64,000 nt of DNA, taken from Trileptium ribeirensis. Taxonomy: Eukaryota > Nematoda > Enoplea > Enoplida > Thoracostomopsidae. Below, piece after piece: positions 12,175 to 21,919 of this stretch. Within the stretch, counting starts at the first letter, position 1, and the number at the start of each line of letters is the position of its first letter. Under the pieces are notes generated by a model. That model saw only the letters and a program-made list of their open reading frames with translations. It made no database searches and had not been told where the DNA came from. A program made the translations under genes and the position numbers. Location: contig JASANE010029356.1 of the NCBI GenBank assembly GCA_030248225.1, positions 149,701-213,700 on the forward strand. The letters are read 5' to 3'.

Positions 12175-13696
12175 TTTATGTTCAATACGTTCGATCTTAG
12201 AATTTGTTGTTGCCAAGAAATAAAGAAACATTGCCGAAATCGCCCTGTTAAGATTTTGTCCTCCGGCCGTGTCGCTATATAAGACCACCTTTCGAACGTC
12301 GTTATCTAAGCTTTGTAGCCACAGGTACAAGCATGTTGCCGACTCAGCTGAACCTTTCTTCCCATGATGCTCACTCCAAACGTAACAAGTAACTTGACGA
12401 ATAGCATTATTCCAAACGGTTAAATTGTAAGTGGAAAATGTCCTTTAATAATGCATGTTGGACACTGGTGTGCAAGGGCTGATTAACACTTTTTCCAAAT
12501 CAAAGGTCGCCACAACAACATTCGAGTCGGATTTCGCTATTGCCGTGTCCTCACGTTTGCAGTCGAACGCCTGTTGCATGCGTCTAAGATGAGAAGTGTG
12601 TTTATCAACCATTTTTCTTTGACATTAGTCGTTGCTACAGTGTACTCATGACATAAGTCACACATATCATTTCGTGGAGGTTCGAAGCTGTAGTTGAATT
12701 CAGTGTTAAATATTTCACGAAATTTCCATAGTTGCACTGGGTCATCCGTGTTTTTGCAATACCCATCGTAGTACAACGCGGTTACTGACAAACCTGGTTG
12801 CAGGTAGAATCGCTTTGAGTCTGCTCTCCGGTAGTGCGATCTGTTTGAAGGCAGATTTCGCAGAAATTTACGAACCTCCTCCAGCTTATCTTCTGGTGCT
12901 TTAAAAGTACAAGGGAATTTGCTTCGCTGATCGCACGGTGTGATACCTCGTCTAATTCATCTCTCGCAAGCAAGCATCGTAGGCGTTTGGCGCCAATGTT
13001 TAGCGTGGCGAGAAATGTAGCACGACAAACTCGCTTTGGTTGACCGTTAATAGTTAAAAATTGCTCAACCGAGCACTGACGACGCGAAATCGCATTACTA
13101 TCACTGTCTGTTTCTTTGTTGTCAAGATGTGCCGCTTCCTGGACTTGCGGCACACGTCGCCGATCAACGGGCTTTTTAATGATGTGTTTTACTAAAAATG
13201 ACTGCTGCCCGGCGTAATCTTGACCCCAAAAACTTGTGAATATACCCTCTCGCTGCTCTCTCGTCACGTTTTGACAATCGTATTTGCAATGACATTCACT
13301 CATTTTGAATTCACGTGCTGGTACAACAACTCCAGTGGCGGTTTTGTAACTCCGCCCACTATTACGCATTCGCTTACGGTGCTCCTTAATGCTTTCTCTT
13401 TCCTGTCTCTTACGCGAGCGTCGCTTGTCGTCCGTTGCCTCCTCAACTTTTGTTATAATATGTTCTATTACGAGTTTCACAACACTTTCCCTGGAACTCT
13501 CAGCGAAATTATTTGCTTGGCGGATAACGTCCGTAATAATTGTGCCTGCTCGATCGTCAATGTCTGAGTTATCGTCGTCAGTTTCAGTAACATAGGATAG
13601 GTCTTGTTCTTCATCAGAACTGACTACAATTGTATTCGTGAATTTCGCTGATGTAGAAGGGATCGACGCAGAACCCTTCTCTATGATTGCTAACAC
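12175..13696 (-). CDS. Central part of transposon gene copy B (zinc-binding N-region and YSDTAGGQN motif)
   Basis: A 304-codon frame from 13696 contains an acidic linker (SSDEEQ, TETDDDNSDIDD), a basic block (RRSRKRQ, EHRKRMRNSGRSYK), the Cys/His motif CHCKYDCQNVTREQREGIF and the conserved VCRATFLATLNIGAKRLRCL. After a frame change near 12905 the next frame reads LPSNRSHYRRADSKRFYL, LYYDGY and PPRNDMCDLCHEY, the SHYxR and DxCxxC hallmarks. A third stretch has TYNLTVWNN, YVWSEHHGKKG and YSDTAGGQNLNR. One in-frame TAA is seen near 12450 (HY*RTF). So the gene is nearly but not fully intact as read; either it is a young pseudogene or further short introns hide the breaks. Role inferred: transposase of a DUF7869-type element. 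Confidence 0.75.
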
Positions 13697-14003
13697 CGCA
13701 GCTGATTTTGCGCAGTGTTTTCTTGTTTTCCCGTCGACAATATTGTTGTATGTGCTTTATAGCTTCCCGGAATACTGCTGATTTTGGTGACTGTACCAGG
13801 TATTTAGATGCCATAGAGGTGTTAAATGGTTGAATGTTTCTAGACGGAACGGCGGAGTAGTTATCCGTGCCGAAAAAATACACATGAGTTTCAGTAGACG
13901 TGAGAGGCATCAGGCAGGAATCTGGTGAACAAATCTGACCGGGCCACATGATTTTGCTGCGGCCAAATCGTACCCAAACGTAACTTCCCACCGATAATTC
14001 CAT
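13614..14003 (-). CDS. PWWP-like domain at the N-terminus of transposon gene copy B
   Basis: Starts at ATG 14003. Residues 1-60 fit a PWWP domain: ELSVGSYVWVRFGRSKIMWP (the V-W-V-R strand and W-P of the signature), then THVYFFGTDNYSAVPSRNI (the FFG-T-x-x-Y strand) and an FN turn, followed by a helix FREAIKHIQQYC. PWWP domains bind histone H3 methylated on K36, and DNA, on chromatin. The copy A relative at 16665-17078 keeps the same order (WP..IC, YS.V, I-x-x-FN, YC), so this is a family feature and not a chance fusion. The frame overlaps the 13696 frame by about 80 bp in a different phase, so an intron or frameshift joins them. Role inferred: guiding the element or its transposase to particular chromatin. 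Confidence 0.7.
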   Translation of the reverse strand: MELSVGSYVWVRFGRSKIMWPGQICSPDSCLMPLTSTETHVYFFGTDNYSAVPSRNIQPFNTSMASKYLVQSPKSAVFREAIKHIQQYCRRENKKTLRKISCGVSNHREGFCVDPFYISEIHEYNCSQF

Positions 14004-14019
14004 TTTTATTTCGTTAGAA

Positions 14020-14060
14020 ATTTCGTATTATATGCGTTTATATATATATATAGAATTTAT
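14020..14060. promoter_or_regulatory. AT-rich upstream segment, possible promoter of copy B
   Basis: A (TA)n run at 14038-14053 lies 35-50 bp upstream of the ATG of the copy B frame. It could act as a TATA element, but this is only position and composition. Confidence 0.2.
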
Positions 14061-14144
14061 ACGATTATACGAACCTGTTTACGTAAAAACAAAAATATAT
14101 ACAATGCCAATTAGGCAGAGACTTAGAGCTTTTGTTTACCAACT

Positions 14145-14234
14145 AGCCCCGTTGGCCGGGTACCTGTAAATAATATATAGCCCCGTTGGCCGGGTACCTG
14201 TAAATAATATATAGCCCCGTTGGCCGGGTACCTG
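14145..14234. repeat. 34-bp unit in three copies
   Basis: AGCCCCGTTGGCCGGGTACC begins at 14145, 14179 and 14213. The first two units are identical over 34 bp; the third diverges after CCTGT. They lie 140-230 bp upstream of the copy B start and may be subterminal repeats of the element. Confidence 0.85.
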
Positions 14235-14405
14235 TGGCTCCGCCAAGTGAGAATCTGCAATTGCAGAGCTAGGGCGCTGTTAAAACGCCCACTAAGGATA
14301 TACCGTGCTCGGTGGGGTCATATAAATATTATAATTACATGGGCATAAGCGCCATTGTGAGCCACAGAGTTGGTGTTTAGCACCTTTTTACCAAGGTCTT
14401 GATTT

Positions 14406-14458
14406 AGAGTAACAAGGGCTCAAACGCCTATGACTGGCGTTTACGCCCTTTTTACTCT
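14406..14458. repeat. 53-bp imperfect hairpin ending in AGAGTAA
   Basis: The 23-bp arm at 14406-14428 pairs with 14436-14458 (20 of 23 by hand) around a 7-base loop. Both ends carry the AGAGTAAnAAGGG core shared with the inverted ends of copy B. Confidence 0.75.
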
Positions 14459-14471
14459 AATACAAAAATAT

Positions 14472-14630
14472 AGAGTAAAAGGGGCCTAACTGAAAGCTGA
14501 ATATAGGTCTTAATTCTGCCATCCTGGAGCTTAGCTGATATGTTCATTGTGTTCGCCGTGGTCGATAATGTAAAGTGGTAGCGAAATGTATATTTACAGC
14601 AACTTTTGCGCTTAGCCCCTTTTTACTCGC
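14472..14630. mobile_element. About 159-bp MITE with AGAGTAAAAGGGGC ends
   Basis: AGAGTAAAAGGGGCCTAA at 14472 is matched inverted by TTAGCCCCTTTTTACTCG ending at 14629. It is either a small MITE or the true right-hand inverted end of copy B separated by later insertion. Confidence 0.55.
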
Positions 14631-15613
14631 AGCCGACGCATTGATCCTTCCGGGGATGGTGGAAACTGAGGCGACTGAACTCTTTGTTGAACGTGGAAAC
14701 ATAGATCTGGTAGTTTGCAGGTTTGTTGTTGCCCAGCAAAGTCACATAAGGCGCTGTTTTGCAGCATTTTAAATATAACCGATACATCTTGGCTTTGTCA
14801 AGTTCTAAAGGTACTTCCGACCCGTTGAGTTACGACAATAATGTGAAGAAACCCGTGGAAATGACTCAATATGCGTAATGACAGTCTCTGTCACGGCCTG
14901 AGGCGTCTTATTACCCGGAACATGCTTGCCCTGCGAGACAACGGGAGCAAAAGTATCAGCAGATTTCGATGGTGCCAGGGCGGTATTTATGACAGAATTC
15001 GAGATTCCGCCACGCGTCCCGCAAAAAAGCTGAAACAGACACGTGTAGATTGACCAGTAGAAATAAGAAATATATACTCTCGTGGTGAGCGAAGCTTTAC
15101 GCTTACGAGGCATTGGAAGTTCAGACGACGGACCAGGTCCATCATCGTCGCCGTCATCACCGTCATTGTTGTGCACTCGGTCCTGCACTCGACTGTTACG
15201 CCGTTTAGCAGCTACGACACTAACCCTCGCTTTGATAAAATCTCGCTGTCGCTGTTCGCTGACAAGTGAGCAGAATTCGCCGAAAATCTGTTGCAGCCGA
15301 TGTTGGGAGAAATTTTTGGAGCAATCACGGTGACATTTATTACCACACGACACCGGCAAAACGGATCTGGGACCTTGAACGCGAGCGCTACCATCCGCCG
15401 ATGGCTTGACCTTGACGTATTCTTGACCGGCCAACCTCGATGCTTTTCAAATGTTCTTTTTCCAATTCGCAGGGCCAAGCTTTTTCCGCGCAGATTTTCG
15501 ACCTGTATCGCTGTCGTGAGCGTCATGGAACGCGGTATTAGCGGGCTGGTATTGTTTCTCCATTTGCTCGGCATCAGAATTTTCGCTGCCTGTGCTGGGC
15601 TTGTAACTGGATT
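14629..15613 (-). pseudogene. N-terminal half of transposon protein, copy A (main exon)
   Basis: An acceptor (AACTATTTCAG|AATCC) starts the exon at 15613. The frame reads RKSARKKLGPANWKKNI, a TGA where Arg (CGA) is expected, then KASRLAGQEYVKV, the Cys/His motif CGNKCHRDCSKNFSQHRLQQ, a basic/acidic Gly-Asp-rich loop, LFCGTRGGISNSVINTAL, QGKHVPGNKTPQAV, HIESFPRVSSHYCRNSTGRK (SHYxR motif), a frameshift near 14812, then LELDKAKMYRLY and FHHPRKDQCVGCE, and a stop at the border of the inserted element. Every block has its counterpart in copy B. The missing C-terminal part is at 9649-10726. CGA to TGA is typical CpG decay. Confidence 0.8.
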
Positions 15614-16089
15614 CTGAAATAGTTAATCTCTGCTTAGTGTCTGCATAGTTAGCCTTAAGTACACGATCATTTTAAGAAATTAATAATCTCTCACAATTAA
15701 CGGGACTGAAAATGTTATTTGTGTTACTAGCTTATGTGCTAAGAAATTCGTATCTGACAAACTGATATTTTTAGTTCGACTGACTAAAAGCAACCCAAAT
15801 TTTGGAAGCAAACTAATTTTAAAATTTAATTCTCTACTATGAAGCATGCGACTCGCGCGACACGATGCGGACACGCCTCGAACTGGTTAAGTATTAAAAC
15901 TTTTACATTATCTTTCAATAATACAACTGTTAACAGAGTTTGCCACCAAACATCTTTATTAAGACGTATAAAAACTCCTGGTGATATCCGTACACGACCA
16001 CGGCAGTAATCTAAATATTCAGTAATGTCATGAAATTTTAATTGCCTTTAAACATTAAGTTAACTGAAAAATGCAACAAGACCAACCGT

Positions 16090-16301
16090 CATCGGATTTA
16101 TTTCGCGGTATAAATTCCGGAATTTTGATGGCACTTTCTCTTTTTGGCTTTGATGTTTGGCGGTCCTCGATATCGCTGATACTGTCTTTGCTGCTGCCGA
16201 CATCGAACATTGACGACAAGGACGCACTAGTGATGTCGGACACTTTGGCAACAATTTCGGAAACAACTTCTCGAATGGTTGACATGATTTCGTTATCGTT
16301 G
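16090..16301 (-). pseudogene. Linker exon of transposon copy A
   Basis: The acceptor TACTTTTTCAG|CAACG begins the exon at 16301; the frame runs NDNEIMSTIREVVSEIVAK and continues Ser/Asp-rich (SSKDSISDIEDR) to a basic stretch (RESAIKIPEF). It lies between the PWWP-like exon and the main exon of copy A and corresponds to the acidic Ser-rich linker of copy B. The 3' end is uncertain. Confidence 0.5.
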
Positions 16302-16386
16302 CTGAAAAAGTAAAGATGGGCTGAATTTTCAGAAAGAATTCTGAAATATAAACGAGTTACCTAACTGCGACAACCGTAGCAATGGA

Positions 16387-16695
16387 ATAAGTTATATTCA
16401 AAATTTGGTGATTAATACATTTAGTTTAACTTCATTAAACAAGTTATCATATGCAAAATATCTGTAACCAGTATCGCAATGATAACGCCTTATAATCAGT
16501 ATGCATACATTAAGTCAGCGTGGTTCAGTGAAACACAAGCTATATTCAAATTTTCGGTGATTAATACATTTAGTTTAACTGCATTAAACACGTTACCGTA
16601 ATCAAAATATTGTAAAAAATGTATCGCAGTGATAACGCCCTACAATCAGTGTACATACATCCCGTCAGCGTGCTTCAGTGAAACACGAGCTATAA
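16387..16695. repeat. Direct duplication, about 150-bp unit
   Basis: The unit beginning TATATTCAAAnTTTnGGTGA at about 16390 is repeated at about 16540, through 'GATAACGCC' and 'CAGTGAAACAC'. It lies in the intron between the PWWP-like and linker exons of copy A. Confidence 0.75.
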
Positions 16696-17078
16696 TCAAC
16701 ATTTATTGTAATGACATTAAAAACCAACCATAGAGCAACTTGAATCATTTGTAAATGAGTGTGGCCCTCCGTTTCGCAGTAGTTGACCATCCGATCGACA
16801 GAGTCGGCGATGCGTTTATTTTGATGCTTTAGCCCAACCAGTTTATTTAGATCGTCATTATTAAAACTTCGAATTTCAGAAGATAATGATACAGTGCTGT
16901 ATTCGTTGGAAAACCACCAGATGAATAACTGAGATTGTTTAATGATTTTCGGTGCAGTACTAGGATCACAAATTATAGCGGGCCAGTAATGTTGCCCCCA
17001 TTTTATTGTAACCCAGTCATCCAGTTTAAATTTTACATTTTTGCAATCTGCTGTTGGCCTTGGATTCCGGATTCTCAT
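16665..17078 (-). pseudogene. PWWP-like exon of transposon copy A
   Basis: Starts at ATG 17078 with a basic leader. KFKLDDWVTIKWGQHYWPAI shows the Trp-Pro core; QLFIWWFSNEYSTVSLSSEI is the following strand with the aromatic cluster, then SFNNDDLNKLVGLK and a helix ending VDRMVNYCE. The domain is shorter and less typical than copy B but collinear with it. The 3' end of the frame, past about 16760, is probably intron. Overlap with the 150-bp duplication supports a non-coding 3' part. Confidence 0.6.
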
Positions 17079-17242
17079 TTTAGCCGCTTATCGTTATTGT
17101 TATTATGACTATATTTTATTTTAACACTTATTTATAATACTACTATTATATTGTGACTACTAATATTAATACTACATCTACAAACTTTATGTAATATATA
17201 CTACAAAATCTATAATGCAAAAACTTAAAGTCCAAAAATTAT

Positions 17243-17485
17243 ACAGTGCGGCGCAAAAAAACTGCTATACACGTATACAATATAAGTTCCACAGATGTTG
17301 TTTTAACAACTTATTGATTGGCTGAGAGGTCGCCGCGACAATGAAGTACCATTGAATTCCGTTTATTGTGTTTCCAAAAAATCAGTGAGCGAGTTTGTTT
17401 GTGCAGAAAATCTCGACTGAAACTTAGCTACAAGTTCAACAAACGTTCCCAGAAATAGCCAACAGTTATTGGACCGCACTGTTTA
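17243..17485. mobile_element. Short MITE with ACAGTGCGG ends
   Basis: ACAGTGCGGCGCAAAAAAAC at 17244 is matched inverted by GTTATTGGACCGCACTGTT at 17465-17483. Mariner-like ends (ACAGTGCGGT) and about 240 bp length fit a MITE. No coding frame. Confidence 0.55.
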
Positions 17486-17892
17486 CGTATGTACACGAAA
17501 TTAGTACACTGTTGTTTAAGAAAACCGACTCAACTTTAAGTTACGTTACATTAACTATTTACACTTGATTCTGTAGTCACAATTAGCATATTAGAAATAA
17601 GAGGTCAACCAAACAAATAAGCAATAACCAAGCACGGCGAGCCCTAGACACCCACCGCGATAATAGGGCTAAACTATCTACTAAACAAACAACGAAACAC
17701 ATTTGCATTTCAAAGGGCTTTCTGTTTAAGAGTTTTATGCTTGTTTTAAAATAAGTATGACTCGATTCAATTTTTTAAATCGTTGAACGGCACTCGACGG
17801 GTTACTGCGTCCTTTGTGAATAAAATTAGGTTTAATGCACAATACGAACTTAACTTGATAACACCCAACGGCAGTAATCTCTGTACGCCAAG

Positions 17893-17916
17893 CTACATTA
17901 TAGCGCTATAATGTAG
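17893..17916. repeat. Perfect 24-bp palindrome
   Basis: The 12 bases CTACATTATAGC are followed at once by their exact reverse complement. No loop. It could be a protein-binding site or a minimal foldback remnant. Confidence 0.8.
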
Positions 17917-18081
17917 TTTTGCTCGGAAATGCTTATGAGCCATATTACACCAAAAGAACATAACGGCATTTGGCTCAAATATAGTTTGCTACTTACGTAT
18001 AACGTATCTCGGTTTTAAGTTATAACTTCATATAGGGTGGTTATATCATAATGCTGTTTGGTTTATCACGTAGAGCTCGTT

Positions 18082-18150
18082 TACTATAGTGTAGAAATTG
18101 AGCCGACTACTATAGTGTAGAAATTGAGCCGACTACTATAGTGTAGAAAT
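18082..18150. repeat. 26-bp unit in 2.7 copies
   Basis: TACTATAGTGTAGAAATTGA begins at 18082, 18108 and 18134 without change until the last copy is cut short. Confidence 0.9.
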
Positions 18151-18154
18151 TTGC

Positions 18155-19375
18155 ATTTCGTAAAATTTGTCACATAATGTTGTTTAGCTCATAAGCCTCA
18201 TATGTCTCCATTAAAATTACTAAATTTGCTAAAAATTGTTGGTTTCTTCAGATTCGGAAGGCATCTCGGTTATTCATCATTAAGTCCGTAGATTCGCATC
18301 GGAAGCAAACGAAACCAGTCAGTCAAAAAACCGGAGAATTTTTGTACCGAAGAACCTTAACCCGCACCCTAAAATTCTTAGCAGTTCCGGAGATATGGTC
18401 CGGATGGGCGAACACCGTCAATGCCGAGTCGAGTGTTCGGAATTGACATTTCAATGTTATCAATTTTATATTTTCCCATTTACACAGTTTACAATAAACA
18501 CTGTTAAAGTTATTAATTAATCGAAAATACTAAAATACTTTCTAATTTTTTTTTTCAATTTGGGGTTTGCCGCGCGGAGGGCGACGATATCCAACTTTAC
18601 ATGTGCTCCGCACGAGAGGTCGGTGCAAACTCGCATCATACTAGGCGGTCACCTTACCATGTTGTCCTTAATATGTCCTAAAACAACCTATTTCCTCCAT
18701 GTCACGTACGATGCGTTCCTTTATAACATTCAATATAGCGAAAAGGCTTGGTCCGGTACAATACCATGAGCCATGAGGTAGCCACCCGACCGGCATAAAA
18801 CCAATTACAACAATATCATCAGTGCAACAATAAGCAACGGCCGTGCCAGACAATTATGTGAACGCAACAAAAATGGTACAAATATGACTTTGAACATGAG
18901 CAATACAACATTCTATACAAATTTGAGCTTGAATTCAACAAGTGCGAGTTATGATATAGTCAAAGTACAATGGTAACCCATGGTAATTGTTGCGATTTAT
19001 ACAAACAGATAAAATATAACCAAACGCGGCAATATTCATGAACAATAGCACAAATAGTACGTTCACATATGCAGGGATTTCACGACATATTAGGCAAGTG
19101 GTACAGTTATAGTTCTTGCAATTCATGAAACATTGCCATATAAAATTATAGAATCATTTACATGTCCAAAATCATACAACGGTAAAGTGGACGATATAAT
19201 ATATGATCGCAAAATGTCAGAAATGTACTAATTCATTCTTCATGTGCACTCACAATAGTCACGTCAAATCTGGCCCAGTTCGCTACTCAGAGCAAAATTA
19301 CGATCGAGCTGTCCTAAATGTTGTGCATGTGCCATGGTAAAGATTAGTAGCGATCCACAAGGGATCTGTTACATA
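18155..19375. other. Intron sequence, no feature recognised
   Basis: AT-rich; open frames of 60-69 codons have no recognisable motif. A slightly GC-richer patch at 18570-18650 was inspected and not supported as coding. Confidence 0.5.
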
Positions 19376-19735
19376 TACAGTTTTATCGGTTCTATTTTGA
19401 ACACGGAGGTTTGGTTATTTATATTCCAGCACGAATATTTAATGTCTTTTCTAGAAATTTCCAATGCGTTTAGGGTGGATCAACCGGATTTCCGGGACAC
19501 AAGCTGCCTTCAGTGATGGGTTCAAAAATTAAGTGCAGGAAAAGCTTATGTATGTTGGTTTTTCGGTATACTTGCAATGGTTTGGTTTTATAGAGTCAAG
19601 AACACGTATTACATGCTTACCAGTGGTTTTCAATGGGTTTAAGGTCGATGAATCCAATTTCCAGAATATACATACGTCTTCCGTTTGGTTATATATTGCT
19701 TTCAAAACATGCAGGACGATCTCTTATGTTTTGGT
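19376..19735 (+). repeat. Dispersed family X, two units
   Basis: The phrases GGTTTGGTTAT, CCAGCACGAATATTTAATG, GGGTTTAnGGTnGATnAACC and GATTTCCnGnA occur twice (19410 and 19640) in the order seen at 59290-59400. The two open frames of 60 and 79 codons are this repeat and not genes. Confidence 0.55.
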
Positions 19736-20223
19736 TGAATATAATGTTGTGTTAATCTACAATGCGATATGACTGCACCATCCCGTTTGAGGCGTTTATG
19801 GCCGACCGTGGCCCTACGCGATTTACTTAAAGAATTTAATCTGTCGTCGTCACTTTTTTGGTTATGCCTTGTTGTATGTGCCTTCAGATAAGCTATTATA
19901 GGTTTTGTAACACATAGAGTAGACACAAAATGTTCTTTAGCTTCTATTATCCCAGCATAATAAGGCTTCAGGGTTTCCAGCGGTTTTCGGGTAATATATA
20001 CATCAAACGCAAATCCTGTTAAAGGTGGTTACAAGTAATGACAACAGTTTTTACAGTTACAGTACTACAGATAAAACCATGCTCACAGAGTTTCATAATC
20101 CTTGCGAGATACTAGTTTAGTAGCTGTTTTCGGCTCAGCTACATGATGTAAACGCTATTTTAAATCCATTTTACAGTAATTAAAAGGATATTTTTTGGTA
20201 TAATACATATAGTTGGCACTATG

Positions 20224-20607
20224 CTGGCCTGTCCACAGCCCTCCGAAAAGTGGGGGGGACTTCGGGGGGGCCCCCCATGTTCATTCTCGGGGGAAATTTC
20301 AAAGTGGGGGGGATAAATTTTGCTTAAAAATACAAAATATTTCCATATTTTCATGCATTTTTACTACTGTGAACGTACTTTCAAGCTAACAAACAATATT
20401 TTAGCATTATAAATAGTGGTAATTAATGTTTAAAAACAATTTGCAACCAAAAACATAAATTTTCAGACATAAAAAATTTTTGGAATTAGTTGAACATGGG
20501 GGTTTCGGGCGAGTGGGGGGGAAGGACATGGGGAAAATCTCACGAACATGGGGGATTTGGAAAGTGGGGGGTCCCCCCACCCCCCCCCCCCACTGTGGAC
20601 AGGCCAG
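20224..20607. mobile_element. Complete 384-bp MITE (CTGGCCTGTCCACAG family)
   Basis: Ends CTGGCCTGTCCACAG and CTGTGGACAGGCCAG are exact inverted copies. Both sides carry the 5-bp direct repeat CTATG (20219-20223 and 20608-20612), a target duplication. Inside the ends are G-tracts (GGGGGGG, CCCCCCC) on opposite strands and an AT-rich middle. Half copies are found at 24060-24267, 48000-48208 and 53983-54190, and the opposite half at both outer borders of the giant palindrome. Confidence 0.85.
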
Positions 20608-20934
20608 CTATGTTGGATAACTGCGTTGGATTTATTACTAATATAAAAATTCCTCACAATATTTAGCGGTATTTTATGACTAGAACCCGAAAAATCATAT
20701 TACCTAAGAGATGCCAATGATATTTTATCGATATAAAGACAAAGTGAGTTACGCAAGTATTACAATGACGTTCGTCACCCTCGTAATTTTTACAAGCCAC
20801 AAGATAATCCAACTATGCCACTTACCAATGTGGAATAGTTTGTATTCAAATAACACAAATACCTGGCTTTTCCAAACAATAAAAAATAGCTAGCTTTTCC
20901 AAACTATCAAAATAATTGTGTGTGAGGGTATGAT

Positions 20935-21290
20935 CTAGGGGTCCCCCAGTTCTGAACTGGTGGAACCGAAAATATGTTGGGGCGATTTCCCCAGTTTATC
21001 TTTAACTTCAACTTTAACAATCAGAAAACGTCAAAAATATCTAACTTGTGCTTACTTAAAAAGAGGAAATTTTTAATGATTTTTAGCCACGCAGGTGAAA
21101 ATTTAGGGACTTTTAGCCAAACAGGGAAAAATTCGCATATTTTTAGCCCATCTTACGAAAATTTGATAATTTTTAGTGCCACAGAAAAGTATTTGGTGAG
21201 GCCGAAATTTAATTGTGGGGCATGAACTTGGGGAATCTGGGGAATGTTGAAGTAACTGCCCCCTTCCCATTTGGAGAAGCCAAAATAGTG
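20935..21290 (-). mobile_element. Diverged TGGGCTCTCC-family MITE, copy 3
   Basis: GGGTATGATCTAGGGGTC and the ending CCCATTTGGAGAAGCC match, in order, the copy at 1287-1667. The inside carries four A/T-rich units with 'TTTTTAGCC'. Ends are too decayed to place exactly. Confidence 0.5.
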
Positions 21291-21585
21291 TCCACGAGAT
21301 AAATCTCTGACGAATCTGTTGTAACTTACAAACAAGTTGTTAATCTTTCTCGGCTACCATCACTATTCAGTTTTGCGTGAAATCTGTTCTGTGGTTAATT
21401 CTATGTCGTTCAGTCAGACAATTAACTACCATTTCCTGGTTGGAAAGATATTTCGGTCATTTTTCCCAAAGTATAGCAATACTCTTTCATGTCCTATTCA
21501 CCGACGATTACAAATTCAGCACAGCAAGTAATAACACCAGGTAGCACTTTATCAATACTTAAAATGATGGTGATCGCCAACTTAC

Positions 21586-21916
21586 CGACGCCGGATTTCG
21601 AACCATGTGGAGACGAATAGTGGTGCTGCAACTGGAGCGGCGACAATGTTAACGAATGTGGCGATTGAAGACTAAAATCGTTACTGTAAGAATGACAGCT
21701 TGTATGATCAGATAGGTTTGACTCCGATGGTGAGGAGTAATCGTCACCATACAAAGGACTAGAGACTTTTGTGCCCATGCTCATGCAGTCACGATGAATC
21801 ACCGCGTTCGAAGTATTTTGGCTGTCATATACCAATGCCGGTCCATTGTCACGCTGTAACTGGCTTAGCAAATGAGGCTGAACACACGGAGAACCTAAGC
21901 TGGCAGATGTACTAAC
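21586..21916 (-). CDS. Internal exon of the Ser/Asn-rich host gene
   Basis: Acceptor ATTGCTTTAG|GTTAGT at 21916 and donor GGCGTCG|GTAAGT at 21586 are both consensus. The exon is 331 nt, starts in phase 0 (agreeing with exon 24697-24959) and ends in phase 1 (agreeing with exon 7239-7411). It codes for 110 residues: HLLSQLQRDNGPALVYDS, then a long Ser/His/Leu-rich tract (SSPSESNLSDHTSCHSYSND, LQSPHSLTLSPLQLQHHYSS). Many SP pairs suggest phosphorylation by proline-directed kinases. No domain recognised. The roughly 14-kb intron that follows holds the whole PWWP transposon cluster in the same orientation. Confidence 0.75.
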
Positions 21917-21919
21917 CTA

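Larger units (their letters stand above)
10711..14646 (-). mobile_element. Nested transposon copy B with about 31-bp inverted ends
   Basis: The stretch GGATACATTCGTCGGCTG-AGAGTAAAAAGGG at 10710-10740 recurs inverted at 14617-14647, with 27 of 31 positions alike by hand count. Between them lies a complete second member of the gene family also found, split, on either side. AGAGTAAAAAGGG-type ends are repeated several more times at 14406-14630, so smaller elements are stacked at the right end. No target duplication was found outside the ends, and the exact tips are uncertain by about 15 bp because the inverted match runs into copy A coding sequence. Confidence 0.6.

Noticed and set aside
15017..15064. 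48-bp intron in copy A (GTATATATTT...TGTTTCAG)
   Set aside because: The frame is open across it, and the sequence on both sides plus the inside aligns with the family block before LFCGT; splicing would put the next part out of frame.
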